Shown here: piece after piece, positions 34,073 to 42,255 of the stretch
Position numbering within the stretch: position 1 is the first letter of the stretch
How the letters are laid out: every line of letters starts with the position of its first letter
Source: Granulicella arctica
GTDB lineage: Bacteria; Acidobacteriota; Terriglobia; Terriglobales; Acidobacteriaceae
Reading direction: 5' to 3'
Assembly: GCF_013410065.1 (NCBI RefSeq)
Contig: NZ_JACCCW010000001.1
Span: forward strand, 1,917,187-1,981,186
Length of the DNA stretch: 64,000 nt
The notes under the pieces: model-generated
What the model saw: the letters and a program-made list of their open reading frames with translations, nothing else
The model's database searches: none
Told to the model about the DNA's origin: nothing
Program-made: the position numbers and the translations under genes

Positions 34073-35599
34073 ATGATCAATCTTCCTCTTCTTGAAGCAC
34101 TGACCTTTGACGATGTCCTCCTCGTTCCTGCCTATAGCGATGTCGTCCCCACGCAGGTCAGCACCCAGACTCAGGTCACCCGTAGCATCACGTTGAATAC
34201 CCCGCTGATGTCTGCCGCCATGGATACCGTCACCGAGTCGCGCCTTGCCATCGCTATGGCACAGCAAGGTGGCCTGGGCGTCGTCCATCGCAATCTCACG
34301 ATCGAGCAGCAGGCAGGCGAGATCGACAAGGTCAAGCGTTCTGAAAGCGGGATGATTGTCGACCCAGTGACGATCTCCCCCGAGCAGCCCATTGCCGACG
34401 CACTCGACGTTATGCGTCGCTATAAGATCTCCGGTGTTCCTGTCACTAAGAATAAGAAGCTCGTCGGCATCCTCACCAACCGCGACCTCCGCTTCGTCTC
34501 CCGTACTGACCTCTCCATCGACTCCGTGATGACCAAGGAAAATCTCATCACCGTGCCCGTCGGTACCACCCTCGAGCAGGCGGAGCAGATCCTTCACCAG
34601 CACCGCGTCGAGAAGCTCCTCGTCGTGAATGACGAGTATGAGCTCAAGGGTCTCATCACGGTCAAGGACATCCAGAAGAAGCTCAAGTATCCCAATGCTT
34701 CCAAGGATTCGCAGGGGCGCCTTCGTGTCGCCGCTGCCATCGGAGCTACAGGAGACTTTCTCGAGCGTGCAGCCGCTCTTGTTGCCATGCGCGTTGATGC
34801 TCTTGCTATCGACTCTGCCCATGGTCACTCCTCGCGTGTCCTCGAGGCCGTTGCCGAGGTGAAGAAGCGCTTCCCGAATGTTGATCTCCTCGCCGGCAAC
34901 GTCGCCACGTACGACGGTACTCTGGCGCTCATCGATGCGGGAGCCGATGCCGTCAAGGTCGGTATCGGGCCGGGAAGTATCTGCACCACTCGCATGGTGA
35001 CTGGAGCCGGTATGCCACAGATCACCGCCATCTCCGAGGCGTACCGAGCGGCCAGCCAGCGCGGTATTCCCGTCATTGCTGACGGCGGTATCAAGTATTC
35101 GGGCGATGTCACCAAGGCCATCGCTGCTGGAGCAAACGTCGTTATGATGGGCTCGCTCTTTGCCGGTGTTGACGAAAGCCCGGGTGAAACAATCCTCTAT
35201 CAGGGGCGTTCCTTCAAAGCATATCGAGGCATGGGGTCGCTCTCCGCCATGGCGCAGGGCTCCGGCGAACGCTACTTCCAGGGGAAGGAAGATATGACTG
35301 AATTCTCCAGTGGTGAGCGTCCTTCGCTCACTGCCCGTGAGGGAAGCAGCCAGAATCGTCTAGCGAAGTTTGTTCCCGAAGGTATCGAGGGCCGCGTTCC
35401 GCACCGTGGACCGCTTGAGGCCATGGTCTACCAGCTCGTCGGTGGCCTGCGCTCCGGTATGGGCTATCTCGGTTGCGAGACGATTGCGGACCTGCAAACC
35501 AAGTCTCGCTTTATTCGCATCTCGAACGCCGGTCTCCGCGAGAGCCACGTCCACGATGTCATCATCACCCGCGAAGCACCAAACTACCATGTCGAATAG
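34073..35599 (+). CDS. guaB: Inosine-5'-monophosphate dehydrogenase
   Basis: 508 aa from ATG 34073 ([20 protein letters not shown]); an alternative GTG at 34055 adds six residues. The catalytic (beta/alpha)8 barrel is interrupted by two CBS domains at about residues 100-215. The active-site Cys304 is in [13 protein letters not shown], and the flap contains [19 protein letters not shown]. It oxidises IMP to XMP with NAD+, the committed step to GMP. It is transcribed divergently from rimP. Neither start has a strong RBS, so the exact N-terminus is uncertain. Confidence 0.96.
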   Translation: MINLPLLEALTFDDVLLVPAYSDVVPTQVSTQTQVTRSITLNTPLMSAAMDTVTESRLAIAMAQQGGLGVVHRNLTIEQQAGEIDKVKRSESGMIVDPVTISPEQPIADALDVMRRYKISGVPVTKNKKLVGILTNRDLRFVSRTDLSIDSVMTKENLITVPVGTTLEQAEQILHQHRVEKLLVVNDEYELKGLITVKDIQKKLKYPNASKDSQGRLRVAAAIGATGDFLERAAALVAMRVDALAIDSAHGHSSRVLEAVAEVKKRFPNVDLLAGNVATYDGTLALIDAGADAVKVGIGPGSICTTRMVTGAGMPQITAISEAYRAASQRGIPVIADGGIKYSGDVTKAIAAGANVVMMGSLFAGVDESPGETILYQGRSFKAYRGMGSLSAMAQGSGERYFQGKEDMTEFSSGERPSLTAREGSSQNRLAKFVPEGIEGRVPHRGPLEAMVYQLVGGLRSGMGYLGCETIADLQTKSRFIRISNAGLRESHVHDVIITREAPNYHVE

Positions 35600-35639
35600 C
35601 GTTTAGCATTGTCGTAGGTTGGTTGGCTTTGTCTTATTC

Positions 35640-35667
35640 AGCCGCAACGCCTCTACGGGTTGCGGCT
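35640..35667. terminator. Bidirectional hairpin between guaB and the GNAT gene
   Basis: AGCCGCAAC (35640-35648) and GTTGCGGCT (35659-35667) form a perfect 9-bp stem with a 10-nt loop between two convergent genes. T-runs are weak on both sides. Confidence 0.6.
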
Positions 35668-35682
35668 TCTGCGTGTTGTCGT

Positions 35683-36666
35683 CTATTCCGGCTCTCGCTC
35701 AAATACCATCGCGTCGAAGCGATGCCGTATCTCAAATCCCAGCTGCTCATACAGACTAACAGCAGCCGTGTTCCCAGTCGTCACCGTCAAGGTAATTGCC
35801 TGAAAGCCGTCTCGGCGCAGATATTCTGCGCAACACTGCATCATCATCTTTGCCAACCCGTGCCCTCGCCATGCTGGCGCAATGCATAACTGTGTTATAT
35901 GCGCCACAGCACCCCCAACATCGGAGCAGAGCACAATTCCCACGAGGGTCTGAGTGTTTCTCTCTCGTAGCACCCACGAAGACTCGGAGGCAAAGACTCC
36001 GCATCCAGGGAACCGAATGATGTTGTGCAGAAAACGTAGTGATCCATGCAGCGATCGGTACTGATCATTTACCTGTGCATCGATATGATCGGCATAGGCC
36101 ATGTGGATCAACTCCGCAGCCTGTTGATAGTCCCCGTTCGACCATCGGCGAAGTTCGATCTCTTGGGGCAATGTGCGTTCGTCGCTCTGCATGAGCGAGC
36201 CTTGATAGTCCTCAAGGTTGAGTTCCATGAACATCCGTGGAAACATGGCAAAGCCAGCAGAGACAAAGACCTCATCGATAGCCCCGGCGTCATACAGTAG
36301 CAACTGCGACTCGATCCGTTCGATATTGGGCGAGTGCAGCAGCAACTCCAACAGATGTTGCAAAAGCCTATGCGTGATCTTCAGCGACGTCGTGGCGTCT
36401 GAGGCAATCGCGTAAGCATCTCCCACTACGGCTTTGTGTCCCTCGTACACGCAGAAGGTGAACCCACAGATCTTCCCGCGATCGAGAGCAACAAATCCGG
36501 GAAGCACTCGCGAATCGAGGTACTGCAAAAGCAGCTCTGTGGAGTTCTGATAGTCCCAGCGCAGCCGTTCCTTCCAGACCTGTGCCTCCCGTTCCAGCAA
36601 CGGCCGCAGTTGGCGTGCCGAAAAATGCCGGAGGTCCAGCAGTTCGAGTTGGGTTGCAACCGTCAT
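35683..36666 (-). CDS. Double GNAT-domain acetyltransferase
   Basis: 327 aa, about twice the size of a single GNAT domain. The C-terminal domain has the acetyl-CoA pyrophosphate loop IAPAWRGHGLAKMMM (RGHG at about residues 267-270) and the terminal LYEQLGFEIRHRF. The N-terminal half (residues about 1-150) looks like a degenerate GNAT fold with VALDRGKICGFTFCVYEG. The substrate is unknown. It lies 72 nt downstream of the GT39-type gene on the same strand and may be co-transcribed. Confidence 0.8.
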   Translation of the reverse strand: MTVATQLELLDLRHFSARQLRPLLEREAQVWKERLRWDYQNSTELLLQYLDSRVLPGFVALDRGKICGFTFCVYEGHKAVVGDAYAIASDATTSLKITHRLLQHLLELLLHSPNIERIESQLLLYDAGAIDEVFVSAGFAMFPRMFMELNLEDYQGSLMQSDERTLPQEIELRRWSNGDYQQAAELIHMAYADHIDAQVNDQYRSLHGSLRFLHNIIRFPGCGVFASESSWVLRERNTQTLVGIVLCSDVGGAVAHITQLCIAPAWRGHGLAKMMMQCCAEYLRRDGFQAITLTVTTGNTAAVSLYEQLGFEIRHRFDAMVFEREPE

Positions 36667-36738
36667 GACGCTTGATCGAGCTTATCGCAGTGAGGGATGT
36701 CCTGCGATTTAGAGTGCCGGGTGGCACCTGTTTGCTAC

Positions 36739-38556
36739 CTATTTCGCATAGACTCGATAGACTTCGAGCCCCTGTGGATCGTAGAGGAAGAGAGGTTCAT
36801 ACACGCGGCCCGCCAACCACGTTTGAAGACTGGCTGAGTCGTTGGCCGGGGCTACCAGCAGGTGCTCCCCCTCTGGTACGCCATCTGGGTTGTAATGCAC
36901 AAGCCGCTCATTGCGATAGAACGCGAGGCCATAATCAATATCACGCCTCACTTTCAATGTTGCCAAAACGCTCTCGCCAGGAGCTTGCTCTTTGATTTGT
37001 CTGGCCAGCGGACGGGCTGAGTAGCTCAGGTCGAGCTCCTTGCCGTGAAATCCGAGTAGAAAGATCAGTGTCGCGATAATTGGCAACAGCGTCGCATTTC
37101 TCACCTGAGCAATGCCACCGCGACGAATGATCAGCATGACCACACCGCCCATGACAGCTGCTGATACCACGGCAATTACCAGCCAGCGTACTGGAGGAAC
37201 GAGTGTGTCGTATTTCATATGCTGTGGTGCCAGCACAAGCACAAAGACCAGCAGAGCGCACAGTCCTGCGTGGGCACATAGCAGCCATCGAGGTAGGCCA
37301 GTGCGTCGGATTCGGTTCAAATAATCGCCCGTCAGGATGGTTAGTGGAGGGATCGACGGAAGGATATATCCTGGCAGCTTCGATCCCGAGAATGAAAAGA
37401 ACAGGATCGGGAAAAGGGTCCAAAGCACGAGGAACTCAGGGAAGGCGTCTCCAGCGCGAATATGACCAAGGTAGCGTTGTGGATTCCGCCGCGCCTTCCA
37501 CTCGGCGATGGAGACCTGAACGGCATCGACCAGGGCGCGCATCGAGAGCACGGTCCACGGCATCAGAGCGATCAGCAGGACGGCAACGTAATACCAAAAC
37601 GGCTGGTGGTGCTGGTACCGGTTGGTCGCAAAGCGTTCCAGATTATGTTCGAGGAAGAATGATCGATAAAACGTCGGGTTTCTCTTCTGCACCGCGATAT
37701 ACCACGGCAGCACCATGACGAAGTAAAGGATCAAGCCAGGAAGCCAGATTGTTCTCCGCAGCACTGACCACTCCTTGCGGAGTCCCGCGAACAAAACAAT
37801 GATGGCTAATGCCAGAAACGGAGCAACGGGACCCTTTGCCAGGGTTGCTGCCGCTCCGAAAAAATACAGATCGAAGAGCCAGAACTTCTTTCCCGTTTCA
37901 TACCAGGCATACCAACCTAGCATCCCGATGCAGAACGGAGCTGCAAGCTGCATGTCGGTGGAAGCACCGCGAGCGAAGCTTACCATTCCAACACATGAGG
38001 CTGTAATCAAAGCCGCGTCGAGGTGTCCACCCGGACGAAACCGGCGCAAGTGAAGAAATACCAGCAGGAATAGAAAGAATGCCCCAGAGGAGGACGGCAA
38101 CCGCGCGGACCAGTCCGAAACGCCGAACTCTTTGAAGAAGCTCATCGCTCGCCAGTAGTAGAGCGCAGGTTTCTCAAGCCAGGGCTGCCCATACAGAACG
38201 GGAGTCACCGTACCTCCTACCAGGCAGTGGTAGGAAGCTTCGAGATCCGCCAGATGCAGACTGTGCGGCGTTATCTTGGCATGGACCTCATGGCAGGCAG
38301 CTGAATGGGCCTCGAGCATCTCCCGCGCTATCTGAGCATATCTCGGCTCGTCTGCTCCCACCAGGCCGAGCTTGTCACCGCCAAAAAGGGGAACCAGTCC
38401 ATACAGCAGAAGGAACATGGTCACAACAAAGAGGACAGCAAACTCCTTCGGCGCTGTCGCCGCTGGCTTCGCAAGAAACCTGCGTATCCAGGGCAGTCCT
38501 CCACGGTCTTTCTGTGCGCCGGTATCGGCGGATGGTGGAATTTCAGTCACGATCAC
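36739..38556 (-). CDS. GT39/ArnT-like membrane glycosyltransferase
   Basis: 605 aa with about 11-12 hydrophobic segments. Near the N-terminus is ADEPRYAQIAREM, with the acidic catalytic pair region of polyprenol-phosphate-sugar transferases. Further on is GSKLPGYILPSIPPL, typical of ArnT-like proteins. It probably moves a sugar from a lipid-phosphate carrier to lipid A or another periplasmic acceptor. Between DEPRYA and GQPWLEKP there is an insertion of about 30 residues rich in His and Cys, not usual for the family. The C-terminal soluble domain is short. Confidence 0.83.
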   Translation of the reverse strand: MIVTEIPPSADTGAQKDRGGLPWIRRFLAKPAATAPKEFAVLFVVTMFLLLYGLVPLFGGDKLGLVGADEPRYAQIAREMLEAHSAACHEVHAKITPHSLHLADLEASYHCLVGGTVTPVLYGQPWLEKPALYYWRAMSFFKEFGVSDWSARLPSSSGAFFLFLLVFLHLRRFRPGGHLDAALITASCVGMVSFARGASTDMQLAAPFCIGMLGWYAWYETGKKFWLFDLYFFGAAATLAKGPVAPFLALAIIVLFAGLRKEWSVLRRTIWLPGLILYFVMVLPWYIAVQKRNPTFYRSFFLEHNLERFATNRYQHHQPFWYYVAVLLIALMPWTVLSMRALVDAVQVSIAEWKARRNPQRYLGHIRAGDAFPEFLVLWTLFPILFFSFSGSKLPGYILPSIPPLTILTGDYLNRIRRTGLPRWLLCAHAGLCALLVFVLVLAPQHMKYDTLVPPVRWLVIAVVSAAVMGGVVMLIIRRGGIAQVRNATLLPIIATLIFLLGFHGKELDLSYSARPLARQIKEQAPGESVLATLKVRRDIDYGLAFYRNERLVHYNPDGVPEGEHLLVAPANDSASLQTWLAGRVYEPLFLYDPQGLEVYRVYAK

Positions 38557-38577
38557 GTTTCTTTGAGCGCCCTCAGG

Positions 38578-39537
38578 TTAGCAGAGTTCATCCCGAAGCT
38601 GCTTCAAGATGCGCCCAGTGGCAGAGGCCAGCGGGCCTTCCATGGTGCATCCGCTGGCGGTTCGATGTCCGCCTCCGCCGAAGCTCTCGGCGACGAGTGC
38701 CACGTTCACGCGGCCCTTACTGCGGATACTAAGGCGAAATTGGTTGGCGGTCGGAAGTTCGCGGAGAAAGACCGCTGACTCGACCCCGGCAATACTGATC
38801 AGATGGTTGACGACGCCCTCGCAATCTTCTGGAATGGCGCCGGTGCGGTCTAGGTCTTGCTGGGTAACCCAACTCCAGGCGATAGCTCCGTCACACTCCA
38901 TGTTCGAGAGAGCTGCCCCCAGAAGCTTGATCTTGCTTAGAGGTGATGTGAAGAGGACATCGCGGGCGATCTTGCTGGGACTGGCACCCTTCAACGCCAG
39001 AGTGTGTGCCAGGGCGAAGGTCTCAGCCGAGGTTCCAGGGTAGGTGAACGATCCTGTATCGGAGAGAATGGAGGTGTAGAGACAGGTTGCCATCGACGGC
39101 GTGATGTCGACCTTGGCAGCTACGGCAATCCGGAAGACCATAGCAGCTACTGCACAGGCGTTCTCGTCGATCCAGTTGAATGAGCCGAAGTCCCGGCCGC
39201 TCGCATGGTGGTCGATATTAATGATAAATCGTCCCTCCAGGCCGAGAAGCTCCGTTCGTTTTGTGCTGTCGCACTCCAAAATAATGACGGCGCGCGGATC
39301 ATCCCCAGCATGGCGAGCGTGGCGGATTCTCCCGACGTTCGGCAAGGTCTCGTAAATATCAGGAACGGGATCGGCGAAGACGATGTCGACCTCGTGGCCG
39401 AGTTGCTCGAGGATCTCTGCGAGGGCAAGAGAGGAGCCGACGGCGTCGCCATCGGGACGGGCGTGAGAGGTCACCACAAATCGCTTATGGTTGTGCAGTA
39501 TCTCCAGAAGAGTGGCGATCGCTTCTTCATGCGTCAT
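38578..39537 (-). CDS. nrnA: DHH-family nanoRNase / pAp phosphatase
   Basis: 319 aa. DHH phosphoesterase motifs are clear: SHARPDGDAVGSS (Asp29, Asp31), the DHH triad NIDHHASG at residues 109-111, and the DHHA1 motif FGGGGHRTASG at about 286-296. The family degrades 2-5-nt RNAs and dephosphorylates pAp; pAp removal would complement sulfate assimilation, although APS-direct reduction here makes little pAp. The start ATG overlaps the rbfA stop by 4 nt (ATGA). Confidence 0.9.
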   Translation of the reverse strand: MTHEEAIATLLEILHNHKRFVVTSHARPDGDAVGSSLALAEILEQLGHEVDIVFADPVPDIYETLPNVGRIRHARHAGDDPRAVIILECDSTKRTELLGLEGRFIINIDHHASGRDFGSFNWIDENACAVAAMVFRIAVAAKVDITPSMATCLYTSILSDTGSFTYPGTSAETFALAHTLALKGASPSKIARDVLFTSPLSKIKLLGAALSNMECDGAIAWSWVTQQDLDRTGAIPEDCEGVVNHLISIAGVESAVFLRELPTANQFRLSIRSKGRVNVALVAESFGGGGHRTASGCTMEGPLASATGRILKQLRDELC

Positions 39538-39947
39538 AGTTTGGGAGCAATCTCCGTAGGCCCAGATACCGCATCCGCCCGCTTCTTGTCGCGCTTGCGC
39601 ATACGGCCCAGCAACTCATCCATCCGGCCTGTCATCTTTTCGGATCGGTCGATGGCGAACGTAAGCTCGGGGACGTGACGGACTCCCATTCGATCGCGAA
39701 GCTGGCAGCGAATGTATCCGCGGGCTGTCATCAGTCCAGCAAGCGTCTCATCCTCTTCAGCCGCGTCACCGTGGACCGCCACGAAGATACGGGCGGATTT
39801 GCCGCCCGGGGCGAGGACGACCTCGGTCACATAACTGGGCGCGATGCGAGGATCGGAGAGCTCGCCTTCGAGCATTGCGCCGATCTCTTCCGAGAAAGTG
39901 CTGGCTACGCGGTTCCGATGATAAGTTCGTGCTCGTTGTTCAGGCAT
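39534..39947 (-). CDS. rbfA: Ribosome-binding factor A
   Basis: 137 aa. It has a KH-like fold with RVASTFSEEIGAMLEGELSD, DPRIAPSYVTEVVLAPGGK and the C-terminal RHVPELTFAIDRSEKMTGRM. RbfA matures the 16S 5' end and is needed for cold adaptation. It overlaps nrnA by 4 nt. In many bacteria rbfA follows infB; here it is in a separate cluster with ylxP and nrnA. Confidence 0.94.
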   Translation of the reverse strand: MPEQRARTYHRNRVASTFSEEIGAMLEGELSDPRIAPSYVTEVVLAPGGKSARIFVAVHGDAAEEDETLAGLMTARGYIRCQLRDRMGVRHVPELTFAIDRSEKMTGRMDELLGRMRKRDKKRADAVSGPTEIAPKL

Positions 39948-40042
39948 ATTTTCACAAAGTACAACTTACTAGCATACCAAATGATTAGCTCGAGAAATCC
40001 TACCATGCGCCTGGCGCTGTACCATTTTCCTTCTAATCGCCA

Positions 40043-40339
40043 CTATTCCGGCAAAATCTCGGCAAAAGAATCAGTCATTTCGGCTCCGAGCGTGGTGAGC
40101 ATCCGATGGGCTGCGGCATCGATTTGCTCCAGTTGCCCGGTCAAATAACTACTAGAACTAGAGATGCAGACGATCCCCAGGATAGCCCGGTTCCAGACCT
40201 GCCCCTCGTCCAGCTCCGCGATGGACAGATTGAAACCGTGGCGAAGCTTGTCCTTGATTGAGCGAACGACCTGGCGACGGTCCTTGAGCGACTGAGCATA
40301 GGGAATAGCGATTTCCAGCGTCAGCCTTCCAATCGGCAT
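40043..40339 (-). CDS. YlxP-like DUF503 protein
   Basis: 98 aa from ATG 40339 with GGAGG 9 nt upstream; a TTG at 40357 lies inside that RBS region and is rejected. LKDRRQVVRSIKDKLRHGFN and AELDEGQVWNRAILGIVCIS match the DUF503 pattern. In Firmicutes ylxP sits between infB and rbfA and has been linked to ribosome assembly; the molecular function is not established. rbfA follows after a 95-nt gap without a gene. Confidence 0.85.
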   Translation of the reverse strand: MPIGRLTLEIAIPYAQSLKDRRQVVRSIKDKLRHGFNLSIAELDEGQVWNRAILGIVCISSSSSYLTGQLEQIDAAAHRMLTTLGAEMTDSFAEILPE

Positions 40340-40444
40340 ATCTTCGATCCTCCGCAAGATTGTGCACGATCAGGTCGAGGGGCTAGGTCTGGCTGATTGT
40401 GCAGATGGTTGCAGTGATCGTACAAGTAAAAGAGTGAGTACTGG

Positions 40445-40494
40445 GCCTTTGTGGCTGCGAATGTTCCACGTAGAACATTCGCAGCCACAAAGGC
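40445..40494. repeat. Perfect 22-bp inverted repeat with a parS-like core
   Basis: The arms 40445-40466 and 40473-40494 are exact reverse complements around a 6-nt loop. The centre, TGTTCCACGTAGAACA (40462-40477), differs at one position from the parS-type palindrome TGTTCCACGTGGAACA bound by chromosomal ParB. It lies 33 nt beyond the alpha-galactosidase stop and 106 nt upstream of the ylxP start. Confidence 0.7.
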
Positions 40495-40526
40495 GGCCTG
40501 GTCTTGGTTCAGAATGATGGAAATTG

Positions 40527-42086
40527 CTATCGTCCACTAATGCGTAGGAGGACGACTCCGTGAGCGGGGACGTTTGCATTGAACCTGTCGCCCGTTGTGG
40601 GAACGGCCTCATGCTTCCAGAGATCGCGTGCCTTCAGCTTTTTTCCCGCAATGCCGCCGGGAAGCGCGGACCATTGAACGCCAGCATCGGTCGCCTGATC
40701 GCCGCGATTGAAGAATCCGACGATGATGGAGCCGTCCTGCATGGTGCGCCAGAGTATCTCGACACTGCCATCTTTCGTCAGCTCCTGCGTCGGCTTTGCT
40801 GCCGGATCTTGATCGATCGCGATGACCTCTTGGTTCATCAGGATCGACGTGGTCTCATCGGTCATTGTGCGGAGGTCGTTTCCAGCAATGAGGGGAGCGG
40901 AGAGGAGTGACCAGAGGCTCATGTGGGTGCGGTACTCATCGGCGGTCATGCCGCCGTTGCCGACCTCGAGCATATCGGGGTCGTTCCAGTGGCCTGGACG
41001 AGTGTAAGACGCAATCGCTAGCTGGCTGAAGCCGATCGTGTCCATCGATTTCCAGTTGTCGCTGATGTCGCCGGTCGTGCGCCAGAGATTGCCGCTGACC
41101 TTTGCGCCCCATTTCCAGGGGGCGTTCTGCCCATACTGGCAGAGACTGAAGACGATGGGGCGGCCAGTATGCTCAAGGGCGTCGCCCATTTTTTGGTAGA
41201 GGCCGCGCTGGTTCGCCTCGCTGGAAGGATAGATGTCCCCGGCACTGCAGAGATCGTATTTGAGATAGTCAATGCCCCACGCCGCGTAAGTCTTTGCGTC
41301 CTTTTCCTCGTGGGCGAAGCTGCCCTCATAGCCGGCGCAGGTCTTGGGTCCGGGCGAGGAGTAGATACCGATCTTCAGACCCTTTGAGTGAACATAATCG
41401 GCCAGAGCCTTCATGTCAGGGAACTTGTTGTTGGTGGTGATGTTGCCGGAGGCGTCCCGCCCGAGCTCCCAGGTGTCGTCGATGTTGATGTAGACGTAGC
41501 CAAGTTTGCTCATGCCGCTTGAGACCATGGCGTCCGCCATGGAACGTACATCCGCATCAGTAATCTTTCCGGCGAACTTGTTCCAGCTATTCCAGCCCAT
41601 GGGCGGTGTGCGGACGAGGCCATTATCAGGCAGGTCACGTAGCGTAGGCAGTGGCAGAGGTGCGGGAGGCATGGTGGCATCTTTTGTTGTGCGCTCGGCT
41701 TCACCCTTGGCGAGCTGTCCGTGCTGGATGTGCATCTCGAGCGTAAGCTTTCCGTTTTCGTAGGTGCCGTCATAGGCCGTAATGTGACGGTTGTTTGTGC
41801 CCGTCGTTGGAGGAACGGTGGCGAGATGGATTGTGCTGCCCGTGAGGGTGCCTTGGATGGGAATATCCCTGCGCAGTAGCTTCCCGGCGATGGTTCCGCT
41901 ATTTTGCTGTAGTTCGAAAAATGTTTCCTGGAAGGTCCCGTCGCCTACAGGTACTTTGAGGTCCCAATAGCCACTGAGATCGCTCTGAGCGAGGGCATGC
42001 GGAACGGCTCCAAGAAGAAGAGCGAATGAGAAGCAGAGAGCTCTCTTTGAGGTCGTCCACGACCTGCCGATATCGATTGATCTCAT
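40527..42086 (-). CDS. Secreted GH27 alpha-galactosidase
   Basis: 519 aa. A signal peptide (about residues 1-34, ending PHALAQ) predicts export. A short beta-rich N-terminal domain is followed by the GH27 barrel from about residue 155 (TPPMGWNSWNKF). The nucleophile is Asp278 in YLKYDLC and the acid/base Asp369 in RPGHWNDPDML. Substrate-binding NIDDTWELGRD and the C-terminal beta-sandwich are present. It hydrolyses terminal alpha-galactosides such as galactomannan side chains or melibiose. The gene stands alone and is divergent from the FAD oxidoreductase gene. Confidence 0.93.
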   Translation of the reverse strand: MRSIDIGRSWTTSKRALCFSFALLLGAVPHALAQSDLSGYWDLKVPVGDGTFQETFFELQQNSGTIAGKLLRRDIPIQGTLTGSTIHLATVPPTTGTNNRHITAYDGTYENGKLTLEMHIQHGQLAKGEAERTTKDATMPPAPLPLPTLRDLPDNGLVRTPPMGWNSWNKFAGKITDADVRSMADAMVSSGMSKLGYVYINIDDTWELGRDASGNITTNNKFPDMKALADYVHSKGLKIGIYSSPGPKTCAGYEGSFAHEEKDAKTYAAWGIDYLKYDLCSAGDIYPSSEANQRGLYQKMGDALEHTGRPIVFSLCQYGQNAPWKWGAKVSGNLWRTTGDISDNWKSMDTIGFSQLAIASYTRPGHWNDPDMLEVGNGGMTADEYRTHMSLWSLLSAPLIAGNDLRTMTDETTSILMNQEVIAIDQDPAAKPTQELTKDGSVEILWRTMQDGSIIVGFFNRGDQATDAGVQWSALPGGIAGKKLKARDLWKHEAVPTTGDRFNANVPAHGVVLLRISGR

Positions 42087-42190
42087 GTGCGGGTAATGCC
42101 TTTCTGGTCTGAAGATGGGATGGCCTGGTGTTCGAAATTTCGTCTACTCCGAGGCATCTGAAATGTAACCGACTACATTGTCATATGCAA

Positions 42191-42218
42191 GTGAGAGTCA
42201 GCTAGAGAGGACTCTCAC
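42191..42218. promoter_or_regulatory. Inverted repeat upstream of the FAD/Fe-S oxidoreductase gene
   Basis: GTGAGAGTC (42191-42199) and GACTCTCAC (42210-42218) are perfect 9-bp arms with a 10-nt spacer. It sits 38 nt before the start codon, so it could be an operator or a leader stem-loop. Confidence 0.5.
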
Positions 42219-42255
42219 TAGAATAGGCAGTACATCTTTGGAGATACGGTTGTCT

